Part shown: in pieces, positions 44,495 to 53,773 of the stretch
Position numbering within the stretch: position 1 is the stretch's first letter
Layout of the letters: each line of letters starts with the position of its first letter
Made by a program: the position numbers and the translations under genes
DNA from: Pseudomonas luteola NBRC 103146
GTDB taxonomy: Bacteria; Pseudomonadota; Gammaproteobacteria; Pseudomonadales; Pseudomonadaceae
Length of the DNA stretch: 64,000 bases
NCBI RefSeq assembly: GCF_002091675.1
Contig: NZ_BDAE01000008.1
Span: forward strand, 1-64,000
Reading direction: 5' to 3'
The notes under the pieces: model-generated
Seen by the model: only the letters and a program-made list of their open reading frames with translations
Told to the model about the DNA's origin: nothing
Databases searched by the model: none

Positions 44495-46459
44495 ATGCAA
44501 CATGCCGAACGGCTGCCTGCCGCTCTCATCGATGAGGGGCAGTATCGTCTGCTCGTGGAAGCCGTTTCTGACTACGCGATTTTCATGCTGGATCCGGACG
44601 GTTTCGTAGCAAGCTGGAATCCCGGCGCTCGCCGCTTCAAAGGGTACGAGACAGCAGAAATCCTCGGCCATCACTTTTCGTGTTTCTATACCGCTGAGGA
44701 CTTGCTGACCGGCCTGCCCGGTCGGGCACTTGAGCAGGCCCGCTGTGAAGGCCGGTTCGAGCAGGAAGGCTGGCGTGTACGCAAGGATGGCACACGCTTC
44801 TGGGCGCATGTCGTAATCGACCCTATCCGTAACGCACAAGGCACGCTGTTGGGCTTTGCCAAGGTGACGCGCGACCTTACCGAGCGAAAGGCGGCGGAAG
44901 ACGCCTTGAGAAAAAGTGAAGAGCAGTTCCGCCTGCTGGTTCAAGGCGTCTCCGATTATGCCCTCTACATGCTGGACCCGACCGGTCAGGTGACCAGCTG
45001 GAATGCCGGTGCCGAGAGGATCAAGGGCTACACCCCACAGGAAATCATCGGTCAGCATTTCTCACGCTTCTACACCCCTGAAGATCGGGAAGCAGGCCTG
45101 CCGCATCAGGGGCTGGAAACGGCTCAACGTGAGGGTCGTTTTGAAAAGGAAGGCTGGCGAATCCGCAAGGACGGTACACGCTTTTGGGCCAATGTTGTCA
45201 TCGATGCAATAAGGGACGACAACGGCACCCTCCTCGGCTACGCCAAGGTCACCCGTGACATCACCGAGAAACGGGAAACCCACCTGGCTCTGGAGCAAGC
45301 CCGGGAGGCCCTGTTCCAGTCACAGAAGATGGAAGCCCTGGGCCAGCTGACCGGTGGGATTGCCCACGACTTCAACAACCTGCTCATGGTGTTCATTGGC
45401 TGCCTTGAGCTGGTTCGCAAGCGTGTGCCGGATGATCCCAAGGTTACACCGCTGCTCGACAATGCCATCCAGGGCGCACAGCGAGGCGTGTCTTTGACCC
45501 AGCGCATGCTGGCCTTCGCACGCCGTCAGGAACTGAATCCGGAGACCATTGAACTGCCTACTCTGGTCCGCGGTATGGCCGAACTGCTTCAGCGCTCTCT
45601 GGGCCCGTCGATCAAGATCGAAACCCGCTTTCCGCTGCTTCTCAGACCCGCCCACGCCGACACCAATCAATTGGAGCTGGCCCTGCTCAACCTGGCCATG
45701 AATGCACGAGACGCCATGCCAGAGGGCGGCTCCATCATCATCTCGGCCCGTGATGAACTGATCTCCCAAGGCCATCCCAGCCACTTGAAACCGGGGGCCT
45801 ACGTCTGCCTATCGGTACAGGACACCGGCCAGGGAATGGATGAAGACACATTGTCCCGCGCCATGGAGCCTTTCTTTACCACCAAGGGCATCGGCAAGGG
45901 AACGGGGCTTGGACTGTCCATGGTGCACGGCCTTACCGAACAATCCGGTGGCAGGCTCATTCTCAAAAGCCGGCTGGGCGAAGGTACTACAGCCGAAATC
46001 TGGTTACCCGCCGCACACGTATCTGATGCAGGCATGCAGACCACTGACGACTCCCTACCCACGCCCTCAACAGACAAACCCGAAAATACCTTTCATATCC
46101 TGGTGGTAGACGATGACCCACTTGTTCTGACCAGTACCGCTGCCATGCTGGAAGACCTGGGAAACACCGTTTACAAGGCCTCCAGTGGTGCCCAGGCGCT
46201 TGATATATTGAGGAAGGCATACCCTCTTGTGGACTTGGTCATTACCGACCAAGCCATGCCTTACATGAGCGGCACTCAATTGGCAGAGGCCATACGGGCT
46301 CATTGGGCGGAGCTTCCCATAGTGCTCGCATCAGGCTATGCCGAATTGCCAGCGACGCTTTCGGTTGATCTGCACAAGCTAGCTAAGCCCTTCCGCCTGG
46401 AAGAGCTGGCCAGGGCCATTGATCAGGCCATGCGTCCGGACGCCATAGCCTCGGCTTGA
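44495..46459 (+). CDS. Hybrid sensor histidine kinase with two PAS domains and a receiver
   Basis: A 654-residue cytoplasmic hybrid kinase without membrane helices. Two PAS/PAC units cover residues about 15-140 and 145-270; they are near copies of each other (GTRFWAHVVIDPIRNAQGTL and GTRFWANVVIDAIRDDNGTL). The HisKA motif is QLTGGIAHDFNNLL (phospho-His about residue 290). The HATPase domain has NLAMNARDAMPEGG and GKGTGLGLSMVHGL. The C-terminal receiver has VVDDDPLVL and LVITDQAMP (phospho-Asp). The start follows GGAGGATGCCTTG. No partner regulator is adjacent. The sensed signal is unknown. Confidence 0.9.
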   Translation: MQHAERLPAALIDEGQYRLLVEAVSDYAIFMLDPDGFVASWNPGARRFKGYETAEILGHHFSCFYTAEDLLTGLPGRALEQARCEGRFEQEGWRVRKDGTRFWAHVVIDPIRNAQGTLLGFAKVTRDLTERKAAEDALRKSEEQFRLLVQGVSDYALYMLDPTGQVTSWNAGAERIKGYTPQEIIGQHFSRFYTPEDREAGLPHQGLETAQREGRFEKEGWRIRKDGTRFWANVVIDAIRDDNGTLLGYAKVTRDITEKRETHLALEQAREALFQSQKMEALGQLTGGIAHDFNNLLMVFIGCLELVRKRVPDDPKVTPLLDNAIQGAQRGVSLTQRMLAFARRQELNPETIELPTLVRGMAELLQRSLGPSIKIETRFPLLLRPAHADTNQLELALLNLAMNARDAMPEGGSIIISARDELISQGHPSHLKPGAYVCLSVQDTGQGMDEDTLSRAMEPFFTTKGIGKGTGLGLSMVHGLTEQSGGRLILKSRLGEGTTAEIWLPAAHVSDAGMQTTDDSLPTPSTDKPENTFHILVVDDDPLVLTSTAAMLEDLGNTVYKASSGAQALDILRKAYPLVDLVITDQAMPYMSGTQLAEAIRAHWAELPIVLASGYAELPATLSVDLHKLAKPFRLEELARAIDQAMRPDAIASA

Positions 46460-46704
46460 TGCTCCCACGCCGGGTGGCCATCGCGCACCCGGCCTTCCAT
46501 CGGCTCGATACCTTTCAATAGAAACTCCACACCAGCGAAACAGCTCCTATAAAACGTATCCGAATCAATAACCTGATCTGGATTACCACCCCCTTCTCAG
46601 CTCATACCTCATTCGCCTTAACCTGACATGGCAAGTATCGCCTCACATTCAGCAGGAAGCCGCACAGTCGAATAGAGCATTAAATCTGTCTTGCGGAGTT
46701 ATCT

Positions 46705-47691
46705 ATGGATGCTCAGTGTGAAGTTTGTTATTCAATTTTCCCTCCAATCGAGAATCCCAACCGAAGCGGGATGCTTCAGGTTGACGACACCCATCAACTC
46801 TATTGGGAGGAGTCCGGCAATCCTGAGGGGTTACCCGTCGTCTATCTGCACGGCGGGCCTGGCGAAGGGGCCCCGCCCTCCAAGCGCCAATTCTGGGACC
46901 CGGACTATTACCGCATCATCCTCTTCGATCAGCGTGGCGCGTTACGCTCCACTCCCCTGGCCGAGGTTAAAAACAACACGACCCAGCATCTGATCGACGA
47001 CATCGAGACCTTGAGGGAGATGCTCGGCATTGACAAATGGCTTGTCTGTGGCGGCTCATGGGGAACCACCCTGGCACTTGCTTATGGTGAAGCCCATCCT
47101 GAGCGTTGCTTAGGCTTTGTCCTGCGTGGCATCTTTCTGGGCACAACCGATGAGATCAACTGGTTCGTTTACGGTATGCGCCTGTTTTTCCCAAAGGTCC
47201 ATGAAGACTTCGTCAAATGGCTGCCAGAAGAAGAACAAGGTGATCTGCTGGAAGCCTACAGCAAGCGGGTGATTTCCGAAGACGAAGACATCCGGAGGGA
47301 GGCAGCCCGTTACTGGGTAAAGTATTCCGGCAGCTGTGCGCTGCTGCGCCATGATCCTGAAGGCGTTGAAGAGCAAGCCGCTGACGATACGACCATGATG
47401 GGCATGGGTATCCTGGATCCGTATTACTTCAAGCACAGCATGTTTCTGGAAGATGACCAGTTGCTTCGTAACATTGACCGTATCAACCACCTGCCGTGCG
47501 CCATTGTGCAAGGTGGGCACGATATGATCGCAACGCCTCATGCTGCCTATCGGCTGCACAAATCCTGGCCAGGCTCCGTGCTGAACATGGTGCCTGATGC
47601 AGGCCACTCACCAATGGAACCCGGAACGCTGAGTGGGCTGATCCAGGCGTTCGAGGTCTTCAAGAAGACCGGCGACTTCCGCCAGCCTTGA
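46705..47691 (+). CDS. pip: Prolyl iminopeptidase
   Basis: A 328-residue S33-family alpha/beta hydrolase that removes N-terminal proline. Motifs are YLHGGPGEGAPPSKRQFWDP (oxyanion HGGPG), IILFDQRGALRST (family DQRGxGRS), the nucleophile elbow CGGSWGTTLALAY and VPDAGHSPMEP (catalytic His). No signal peptide is present. The N-terminal MDAQCEVCY is slightly longer than usual. A strong hairpin lies 42 bp downstream. Confidence 0.9.
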   Translation: MDAQCEVCYSIFPPIENPNRSGMLQVDDTHQLYWEESGNPEGLPVVYLHGGPGEGAPPSKRQFWDPDYYRIILFDQRGALRSTPLAEVKNNTTQHLIDDIETLREMLGIDKWLVCGGSWGTTLALAYGEAHPERCLGFVLRGIFLGTTDEINWFVYGMRLFFPKVHEDFVKWLPEEEQGDLLEAYSKRVISEDEDIRREAARYWVKYSGSCALLRHDPEGVEEQAADDTTMMGMGILDPYYFKHSMFLEDDQLLRNIDRINHLPCAIVQGGHDMIATPHAAYRLHKSWPGSVLNMVPDAGHSPMEPGTLSGLIQAFEVFKKTGDFRQP

Positions 47692-47733
47692 TAGCTCTGT
47701 CACGACACAGATACCGCTGGAGCGCTTGCAATA

Positions 47734-47764
47734 GACCACGCCACACAAGACCTGTGGCGTGGTC
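47734..47764. terminator. Perfect 12-bp hairpin between convergent genes
   Basis: GACCACGCCACA-caagacc-TGTGGCGTGGTC lies between pip (plus, ends 47691) and the glycosidase gene (minus, ends 47825). There is no T-run on either side. Its position suggests bidirectional transcription termination. Confidence 0.6.
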
Positions 47765-47824
47765 GAGGCTGCTGGCAGGGTTTGCCGCACTGGCAACCAC
47801 ACGGCAGACCTTTCCAGAGAGCAG

Positions 47825-49786
47825 TTAGAACATCAATCCATACCCCATCGGGTACAGAGGTTTGCGGTTGCCTTCCTGGTTGGTGGAGTGACGGTTGATT
47901 ACCTGTTCCATGGAAAGCGGCAGATCAAACGGTAGCTTGCCTTTGAAGCGGGTCGGATTGACCACTGCGTCCAGAAGGATCTCGTCAGACACACCAAAAT
48001 TGCCGATAAGGGCGCCTACCTTTCCCTGAAGCTTGGTCAATATGGCCGGACGATCCAGGTACACACTTACAACGGTCGGTACACCTTTCGCGCTGGCAGC
48101 CTTGATCTGGATAAGGTCTGGATTGTCCTCCGGGTAGTCCAACGAACCCTCATGCTGCGTGCTTCCGAACAGATAGTTCGGATGTAACAGCTCGTAAGGC
48201 GCTGAGGAACGCATGATGGCAACGTCAGCCTTGTCCAGCGAATCCACGACATTGAGGCCGGCTTTTTGCGCCGCCGTGGCATCGACGTTATAAAGGTAAA
48301 CGTTTCGTCCCTGGCCAATAGGCAGCAACTTGCTGTTCTTCAGCAGTACCAGCGAGTTCTTTTGCGCGTCATTTGCCAGTTGCTGATGCTCTGCACTGCC
48401 TACAACCTCGGCGGCCCTGCTTTCATCCACATACGGATTTTCGAAGAGCCCCTGCTCGAACTTTTGCTTCATAATGCGGGTGACCGCCTCGTCCACGCGA
48501 CGCTCAGAAACGAGCCCCTGCTTGACCGCACTTACTACAAGACTGCTGTCATCCACTCCGCCAAGCTGGTCGACCCCGGCGTTGATAGCCTTGGCGGTAC
48601 GCTCAAGCTCTGTCAGCGACTCGACCCCCCAGGGCATTCCCAGCGAGAACGGCTCACCCGGCTTGCTGCCGTTCTGGCAAGCTTCGTTACAGTCTTTGGT
48701 GATCAGCCAGTCGCTCACCACGACGCCCTTAAAGCCATAGCGGTCCCGCAGGAGATCCTGCAACAGGAAGCGATTGAATCCTGCTCCCACCTGCTCTTCG
48801 ATCGGCCGTCCTTGGTGAGAGGCGTTCTGCAGAATCGAATAGGTCGGCATGACGGAGCCTACATTCGCCTCGAATGCCCCTATGAACGGAACAATGTGCT
48901 GGCGAATGTCCTTGCCGTAGAAGTCCGCGTATTTGCCATAGGCATTGTGGCTGTCCCAGCCATCCTTCGCCTCTCCATAGCCTACCCAGTGCTTGACCAC
49001 AGTCACCACACTGCCAGGGTTTAGGAAATTGCCATTCTGCATGCCTTGAACATAGGCGCGAACCAGACGCTTGGCCAACTGGGCATCTTGTCCGAAGGTA
49101 CCACTGCCACGGGGCCAACGCGGCTCGGTATAGAGATCCGCCTGCGGAGATAGCGCCACGTTGATGCCTACCGCGCGATACTCATCGCGTACGACCTCGG
49201 CGAAGGTTTTGACGACCTTAACGTCCCCAATGGCGCCCAACCCCAAGGCTTCCGGCCATTTGGAGAACGAACCGGACTGGTTGCTGGCGCCTGGTGTGTA
49301 GAGGAAAGAGTTACGGGGGTCGGTGCTGATGCTCAGGGGAATCGCCAGCCGCGATTGTTCAGCCAGAACTTGCAGCGCATTGTTCTGTTTGGCGAAATTC
49401 TCGGGGTCTGTATCCAGGCGCGTGATATAGGTGTTTACCTTCTTGGTTTCGATCGTCTTGGCAATCGCCTCCTGATCATAGACGGCACCGCCACCCAGCC
49501 CACCGGCATCCGCTACGGTCGGAAAGGTGCCATGCATCATGGCGCCTGCCTTCTCCTCAAGCGTCATCCAGGTGACCAGGTTGCGGGCACGGTCCTCGGC
49601 AGGCAGTCGCCAATCCTCGTAACGATCCAGCCGACCGTTACGGTTCATGTCCTTGAACTGCAAGCCGCCCACCGTTAGTACAGGCAGGTCTTTCTGCTCA
49701 AGTGTTACACCGTGCGAAGAAATACCTTGCGCCGAGACTCCTGTCGCCAGTGTGGCTAAGCTGATTAAAGCAGCGGCCTTTTTCAT
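47825..49786 (-). CDS. Exported family 3 glycoside hydrolase (beta-glucosidase-like)
   Basis: A 653-residue GH3 enzyme with a signal peptide (MKKAAALISLATLATGVSA). An EF-hand-like calcium loop DMNRNGRLDRYEDW lies near residue 47. The GH3 N-domain runs from RNLVTWMTLEEKAGAMMHGT to the nucleophile strand GVVVSDWLITKD (Asp in SDW). The conserved VTVVKHWVGYGEAKDG carries the substrate-binding KH. The C-terminal GH3_C domain is KNSLVLLKNSKLLPIG onward. It probably acts on plant-derived beta-glucosides in the periplasm or outside. Confidence 0.9.
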   Translation of the reverse strand: MKKAAALISLATLATGVSAQGISSHGVTLEQKDLPVLTVGGLQFKDMNRNGRLDRYEDWRLPAEDRARNLVTWMTLEEKAGAMMHGTFPTVADAGGLGGGAVYDQEAIAKTIETKKVNTYITRLDTDPENFAKQNNALQVLAEQSRLAIPLSISTDPRNSFLYTPGASNQSGSFSKWPEALGLGAIGDVKVVKTFAEVVRDEYRAVGINVALSPQADLYTEPRWPRGSGTFGQDAQLAKRLVRAYVQGMQNGNFLNPGSVVTVVKHWVGYGEAKDGWDSHNAYGKYADFYGKDIRQHIVPFIGAFEANVGSVMPTYSILQNASHQGRPIEEQVGAGFNRFLLQDLLRDRYGFKGVVVSDWLITKDCNEACQNGSKPGEPFSLGMPWGVESLTELERTAKAINAGVDQLGGVDDSSLVVSAVKQGLVSERRVDEAVTRIMKQKFEQGLFENPYVDESRAAEVVGSAEHQQLANDAQKNSLVLLKNSKLLPIGQGRNVYLYNVDATAAQKAGLNVVDSLDKADVAIMRSSAPYELLHPNYLFGSTQHEGSLDYPEDNPDLIQIKAASAKGVPTVVSVYLDRPAILTKLQGKVGALIGNFGVSDEILLDAVVNPTRFKGKLPFDLPLSMEQVINRHSTNQEGNRKPLYPMGYGLMF

Positions 49787-49922
49787 CGAACCCTCTCTTT
49801 TCCTTGTTATTGGTTAACGTAGCGCACTAATGATCTAGGGCACTGGAACTATAGAGCAGGTTTTACGAATCCGCTTGCTAACCGCACCGATTTGTCTGGC
49901 GCAGGTATTTCAACAAGCTTAT

Positions 49923-50897
49923 CTATGCCTTGGCGCGCCCCAGAATCTGGTCCATTACCCTGTCCGTCTTGACGGCTTCCCGCGCCAGCGCAGCGTAGTC
50001 ACGCTCACCTCGAATATGCGCATTCATACCCAGCACGTGGTACCACTGGATATGCTCAGGGTGCTGGATGTACTCGCTGACAGTTTCTTCAGCGTCCAGC
50101 CGGACCGGTTCATCGCCAAATATTGAAAAGAGAATACGCCCCCGACTGCCAATGATTTCGACTCGATCTTCATGGCGGTCAGCCACAAAATTCCAGCACC
50201 CCATGCCGAGCGCGCCGGATGAGAAATGCCAGCTTGCAACTACTGCATCTTCCGCCGCATAGAGCCCTGCCTGTCTTGCGGTGAAACCGCTTACGGCCAC
50301 GATATCACCCAACAGGTACTGGAAAAGGTCAAGGCCATGACTGGCCAGATCGGCAAAGTATCCACCCCCTGCGACAGCCGGGTCGGTTCGCCAGTTGGCC
50401 TGCTGCTCCAGATCTTTTTGCGAAGGTGGCTTTATCAGGCTCCAGGTCAGCTGCCTGACCTCGCCAATATGGCCCTGCGTCAACCATTCGCGTACCCGCT
50501 GAAACCGGGGCAGTGACCGACGGTAATACGATACGAAAAGATGGCGACCCGCCTTGTCGAATGCCTGCTGCATCTCCTCGCTCTGCGTACTGCTGAGCGC
50601 CATCGGCTTTTCGACACAGCAATGTTTGCCTGCGGTGGCCACCTGCATGCTGTAGGCATGATGGCTGTCGGGAGGCGTTGCGATATAAACAGCGTCCACG
50701 TCTGGATCATCGATCAAGGCTTGCGCATCGGTGTATATCCGCGCAATGCCATGACGCGCCGCATAATCGGTGACTGCCTCGGCACGGCGGCCCATCACCG
50801 CTACCAGCGCAGAGCCAGGCGCCTTGTAAAAGGCTGGCCCGCTTTTCCGCTCCGTCACATCCCCACAGCCAATCATTCCCCAGCGCACAACATCCAT
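49923..50897 (-). CDS. Gfo/Idh/MocA family oxidoreductase
   Basis: A 324-residue NAD(P)-dependent sugar-type dehydrogenase. The N-terminal Rossmann fold starts MDVVRWGMIGCGDVTERKSG. The catalytic region has the family EKP motif (CCVEKPMALS), and the C-terminal domain has GGGYFADLASHGLDLFQYLL with the conserved Asp-x3-His. The start at 50897 follows GGGAGAGAATTT. Alone on its strand, downstream of nothing obvious; substrate probably a sugar or inositol derivative. Confidence 0.88.
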   Translation of the reverse strand: MDVVRWGMIGCGDVTERKSGPAFYKAPGSALVAVMGRRAEAVTDYAARHGIARIYTDAQALIDDPDVDAVYIATPPDSHHAYSMQVATAGKHCCVEKPMALSSTQSEEMQQAFDKAGRHLFVSYYRRSLPRFQRVREWLTQGHIGEVRQLTWSLIKPPSQKDLEQQANWRTDPAVAGGGYFADLASHGLDLFQYLLGDIVAVSGFTARQAGLYAAEDAVVASWHFSSGALGMGCWNFVADRHEDRVEIIGSRGRILFSIFGDEPVRLDAEETVSEYIQHPEHIQWYHVLGMNAHIRGERDYAALAREAVKTDRVMDQILGRAKA

Positions 50898-51128
50898 AAA
50901 TTCTCTCCCGTTCAAGGAATCAATAGGTTCGGCACCTTTTTCTCTTGTCTTCGTGCGATACGACCACGCAGACTCAGGACTACCGTATAAAACAGGTGTG
51001 TCGGAATAGTAGTCACTGCATCCTATGCTGCGAACTGTTAGTTGGTAACGGCGCGGTGACAAACCGTCTGCCCAGGCATACAGCACGTTCGGCATAGACA
51101 ATCCATCCGCAACAAGAAGCGAGCCACG

Positions 51129-51827
51129 ATGACCAGCAGCCAACGCCCGGTAGCGGGCCTCTCCCTACCTAAACCCATTATCGAGCGGGCCGAAGCCCTT
51201 TTGCAGCAAGGTGGTCGTCGCCTGCTGGGAATCGCTGGCCCACCGGGTGCTGGCAAGTCGACCGTGGCAGATCTGCTGGCGGCTGAGCTGGGCACGCGAG
51301 CATTGGTCGTACCCATGGACGGCTTTCATCTGGCCAATCGGGAGTTGGCTCGCCTTGGCCGCGCGAAACGCAAAGGGGCACCGGATACATTCGATGTGTA
51401 TGGATACCGGGCCCTGCTGGAGCGTCTCAGGCACCAGCAGGCAGACGAAACGGTCTACGCGCCCTCGTTTCATCGTGACATCGAGGAAGCCATTGCCGGA
51501 TCGATTCCAGTCTCATCCGAAGTATCGCTGATCATCAGTGAGGGAAACTATCTGCTACTTGATGAGGGCCCCTGGCAACCCGTGGCCGAACTGTTCGACG
51601 AGTGCTGGTACGTTGCTGTCGACCCTGATGAGCGCCGTACCCGGCTGATCGAGCGCCATATGCATTTTGGGCGAAGCCGCGAAGCTGCTCAGGCCTGGGT
51701 TGAGCAGACCGATGAGCCCAACGCTCTGCGTATCGACCAGTACAAGGATCGAGCCCATCTTCAGATTCCCTGGTCTGATGGACCGGCCCGGTCAGTGAGC
51801 TGCGTAATGAATCAAGGACCTGGCTGA
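51129..51827 (+). CDS. P-loop nucleoside/nucleotide kinase family protein
   Basis: A 232-residue kinase of the uridine-kinase/pantothenate-kinase superfamily (YggC/FrcK-like). It has Walker A GPPGAGKSTVADLL, the substrate loop VVPMDGFHLANRELARLGRA, FDVYGYRALLERL, YAPSFHRDIEEAIAG and a conserved LIISEGNYLLLDEGPW strand. Relatives phosphorylate sugars such as fructose or nucleosides; which one cannot be told. It is divergent from the oxidoreductase and convergent with luxR. Confidence 0.82.
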   Translation: MTSSQRPVAGLSLPKPIIERAEALLQQGGRRLLGIAGPPGAGKSTVADLLAAELGTRALVVPMDGFHLANRELARLGRAKRKGAPDTFDVYGYRALLERLRHQQADETVYAPSFHRDIEEAIAGSIPVSSEVSLIISEGNYLLLDEGPWQPVAELFDECWYVAVDPDERRTRLIERHMHFGRSREAAQAWVEQTDEPNALRIDQYKDRAHLQIPWSDGPARSVSCVMNQGPG

Positions 51828-51860
51828 TGCGTTTCAGACAGGCCCTTGAGGCAGTAGTCA

Positions 51861-52574
51861 CTAGAATAACATCCCCAACAAAGACGCTTTGACCGCCGCC
51901 TCCGCCTTATTGGATGCATGAAGTTTCCGCATGGCATTTACCAAGTGAAACTTAACGGTACGCTCGTCGATATTAAGAATCAGTCCAACTTCGATATACG
52001 TCTTGCCTACGGCTGTCCATTTGAGAACTTCCCGCTCACGGCAAGTTAGTTCACTCGTACATTCAGGCATGGTTTTCGGAGCCAGAAAACGCACCATTGA
52101 AGAATGAACAAGCGTAGTCAGCCATATAAGCTTGGCTTCTTTTTCGTCGAGTTCTGTAACGGTAAGTTTTTCCGAAGAACGAACCAGCGACAATAGCCCC
52201 ATCGTCCCAAACTGCCCTCGCGACGACAGGCACCAGCCATGCCGAATGTCATGCTGCATCGCCTCTTCCCAGAAATCATGCTCCACCGCTGGTTGCTCCG
52301 CTGACCAGATCAGAGGGGACTGTTCCCGGATACCGTGCCGTACGGTTGGGTCGATACAGTAATAATTATTAGCTACATACTTACTTTTCCAGGCATCAGG
52401 AAATGTTGTAAGAAGTTCTATTTTTGGGCTAGAAACAGGAAGTGGCGCCTGAAGGCCATAAGAACAGAATTGAAACCCCAGACCTGAAATGATCTTTCCA
52501 AGCTCACTGAACAATTGATGTTCGGATTTAGCCGCGGAGCATAAAGAGAGATAATCCTCACGCCAGTCTTTCAC
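51861..52574 (-). CDS. luxR: LuxR-family quorum-sensing regulator
   Basis: A 237-residue acyl-homoserine-lactone receptor. The autoinducer domain keeps all key residues: Trp62, Tyr66, Asp75, Pro76 and Trp90 (WKSKYVANNYYCIDP, IWS), matching Trp57/Tyr61/Asp70/Pro71/Trp85 of TraR. The C-terminal HTH is LTCREREVLKWTAVGKTYIE, VGLILNIDERTVKFHL. It faces away from rsaM and luxI. A lux-box-like palindrome lies 21 bp upstream of its start, so it may repress or autoregulate itself. Confidence 0.93.
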   Translation of the reverse strand: MKDWREDYLSLCSAAKSEHQLFSELGKIISGLGFQFCSYGLQAPLPVSSPKIELLTTFPDAWKSKYVANNYYCIDPTVRHGIREQSPLIWSAEQPAVEHDFWEEAMQHDIRHGWCLSSRGQFGTMGLLSLVRSSEKLTVTELDEKEAKLIWLTTLVHSSMVRFLAPKTMPECTSELTCREREVLKWTAVGKTYIEVGLILNIDERTVKFHLVNAMRKLHASNKAEAAVKASLLGMLF

Positions 52575-52594
52575 ATTACTTCAACCCTTGTAAA

Positions 52595-52614
52595 AGATGC
52601 CCAAATGGGCAGTG
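52595..52614. promoter_or_regulatory. Lux box between luxR and rsaM
   Basis: AGATGCCCAAATGGGCAGTG contains the perfect core TGCCC-aaat-GGGCA. It is 21 bp upstream of luxR and 126 bp upstream of rsaM. It shares the GGGCAG half-site with the second box before luxI. The spacing suits activation of rsaM and repression of luxR. Confidence 0.72.
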
Positions 52615-52739
52615 GTTTGTTTCTAACAGGCTCCGTACCATCATCTATTGGTGATGACTTAATTATTGCGAAACAACTTGTAAGGTGATGAATCTTGGTC
52701 GATTTAGGTATTCTTTCGTCGCATCCCAAGGGCGCTGCC

Positions 52740-53111
52740 ATGTCTTTATTAGCACCAGATCATTTCATCCGCATGTCTTACAAGGAGTTCAGCGACGTCA
52801 CCTTTTACCAATACATGGCCTGGATGGACATGGATCTCGTCGAAGAGCTGCACAGCCTTGGAATAGACGCCGCTTCTGCCGGATTTTGCGAATGGGCCAG
52901 TACGACACATTCACCCTCCATCAGCATTGGCTGGACCTGGTTCAGACAAAGTTCAATTGGAAGCCCCTACCTTGCTCCCGGTGGAATCAGCACCAATCTG
53001 ATGCTGCGATGTGCAACCGGTTACGATCTGGGACCACGGGCTACAGAAGAACTACTAATATCCTGGCTCTCTCGACAAAACTGGCAGTCCGGAATTCCAG
53101 TCACCTTATAA
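52740..53111 (+). CDS. rsaM: RsaM-family quorum-sensing modulator
   Basis: A 123-residue protein lying between luxR and luxI, where Burkholderia and P. fuscovaginae carry rsaM. The sequence fits that family (DUF4902 type) as I recall it: HFIRMSYKEFSDVTFYQYMA, LGIDAASAGFCEWAS, ISIGWTWFRQ and LAPGGISTNLMLRC with many conserved Trp. RsaM proteins dampen AHL synthesis and lack a DNA-binding domain. The start at 52740 is preferred to a TTG 45 bases earlier since AAGGGC precedes it. Confidence 0.8.
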   Translation: MSLLAPDHFIRMSYKEFSDVTFYQYMAWMDMDLVEELHSLGIDAASAGFCEWASTTHSPSISIGWTWFRQSSIGSPYLAPGGISTNLMLRCATGYDLGPRATEELLISWLSRQNWQSGIPVTL

Positions 53112-53115
53112 GCAG

Positions 53116-53135
53116 ACCTGTCCAGATGGGCAGCT
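53116..53135. promoter_or_regulatory. Lux box upstream of luxI
   Basis: ACCTGTCCAGATGGGCAGCT is an imperfect 20-bp palindrome (6 of 8 arm positions paired) centred about 66 bp before the luxI ATG, the classical position for LuxR activation. It begins only 5 bp after the rsaM stop, so luxI can be read from its own promoter. Confidence 0.8.
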
Positions 53136-53191
53136 GTCCAAAAAAACGTCGCTCTCTTGTAATGGAGTAAAGACACTTACGGAGATGCGAT

Positions 53192-53773
53192 ATGCTTAAT
53201 ATGGTAACAGGGACGGTTAAAGATTTAAAACCGGCCATGGCACAGGCCCTTTCGGTATATCGATACAACATTTTTGTTGAAAAGATGGGTTGGCCTCTCG
53301 AGTGTCAGGAAGGTAACGAACAAGATGAGTTCGACCGTGAAGACACCCTTTATGTAGTGGCACATGACAGCAACAACGAAGTCTGTGGCTGCGCCCGCTT
53401 ACTGCCTACCCATAAACCGTATCTGCTGGGTGAAGTCTTCCCCGAACTAATGGAAGGCGCGGCCTTACCGCATTCTTCCGATATTTGGGAGCTGTCTCGC
53501 TTTGCCTTGAGCACCCCCAAAAATAAAGTATTAACCGCTGCGCAATCATGGCAAAACAACATCGCTTTGATGTCAAAGGTAGTTGATGCTGCAAGTGCTC
53601 GGGGAGCGCACCGCCTGATCGCTTTTTCCGCCGTGGGCAACGAAAGACTACTCAAACGTGCCGGCCTGAATATTCACCGTATTTCCAAACCACATCTTAT
53701 TGATAACAAACCGGTCGTCGCTTTCTGGATAGAAATCGACAACCAGACAAGAAATGCATTAGGTCTTCAATAA
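53192..53773 (+). CDS. luxI: LuxI-family acyl-homoserine-lactone synthase
   Basis: A 193-residue AHL synthase. All family residues are present: Arg24, Phe28, Trp34, Asp45, Asp48, Arg69, Phe83, Glu100 and Arg103 (YRYNIF, GWPLE, CARLLPT, EVFPEL, WELSRFAL). It joins an acyl chain from acyl-ACP to S-adenosylmethionine and releases the lactone. The acyl length cannot be told. It is the last gene of the rsaM-luxI run; a terminator-like hairpin lies at 54091. Confidence 0.95.
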   Translation: MLNMVTGTVKDLKPAMAQALSVYRYNIFVEKMGWPLECQEGNEQDEFDREDTLYVVAHDSNNEVCGCARLLPTHKPYLLGEVFPELMEGAALPHSSDIWELSRFALSTPKNKVLTAAQSWQNNIALMSKVVDAASARGAHRLIAFSAVGNERLLKRAGLNIHRISKPHLIDNKPVVAFWIEIDNQTRNALGLQ

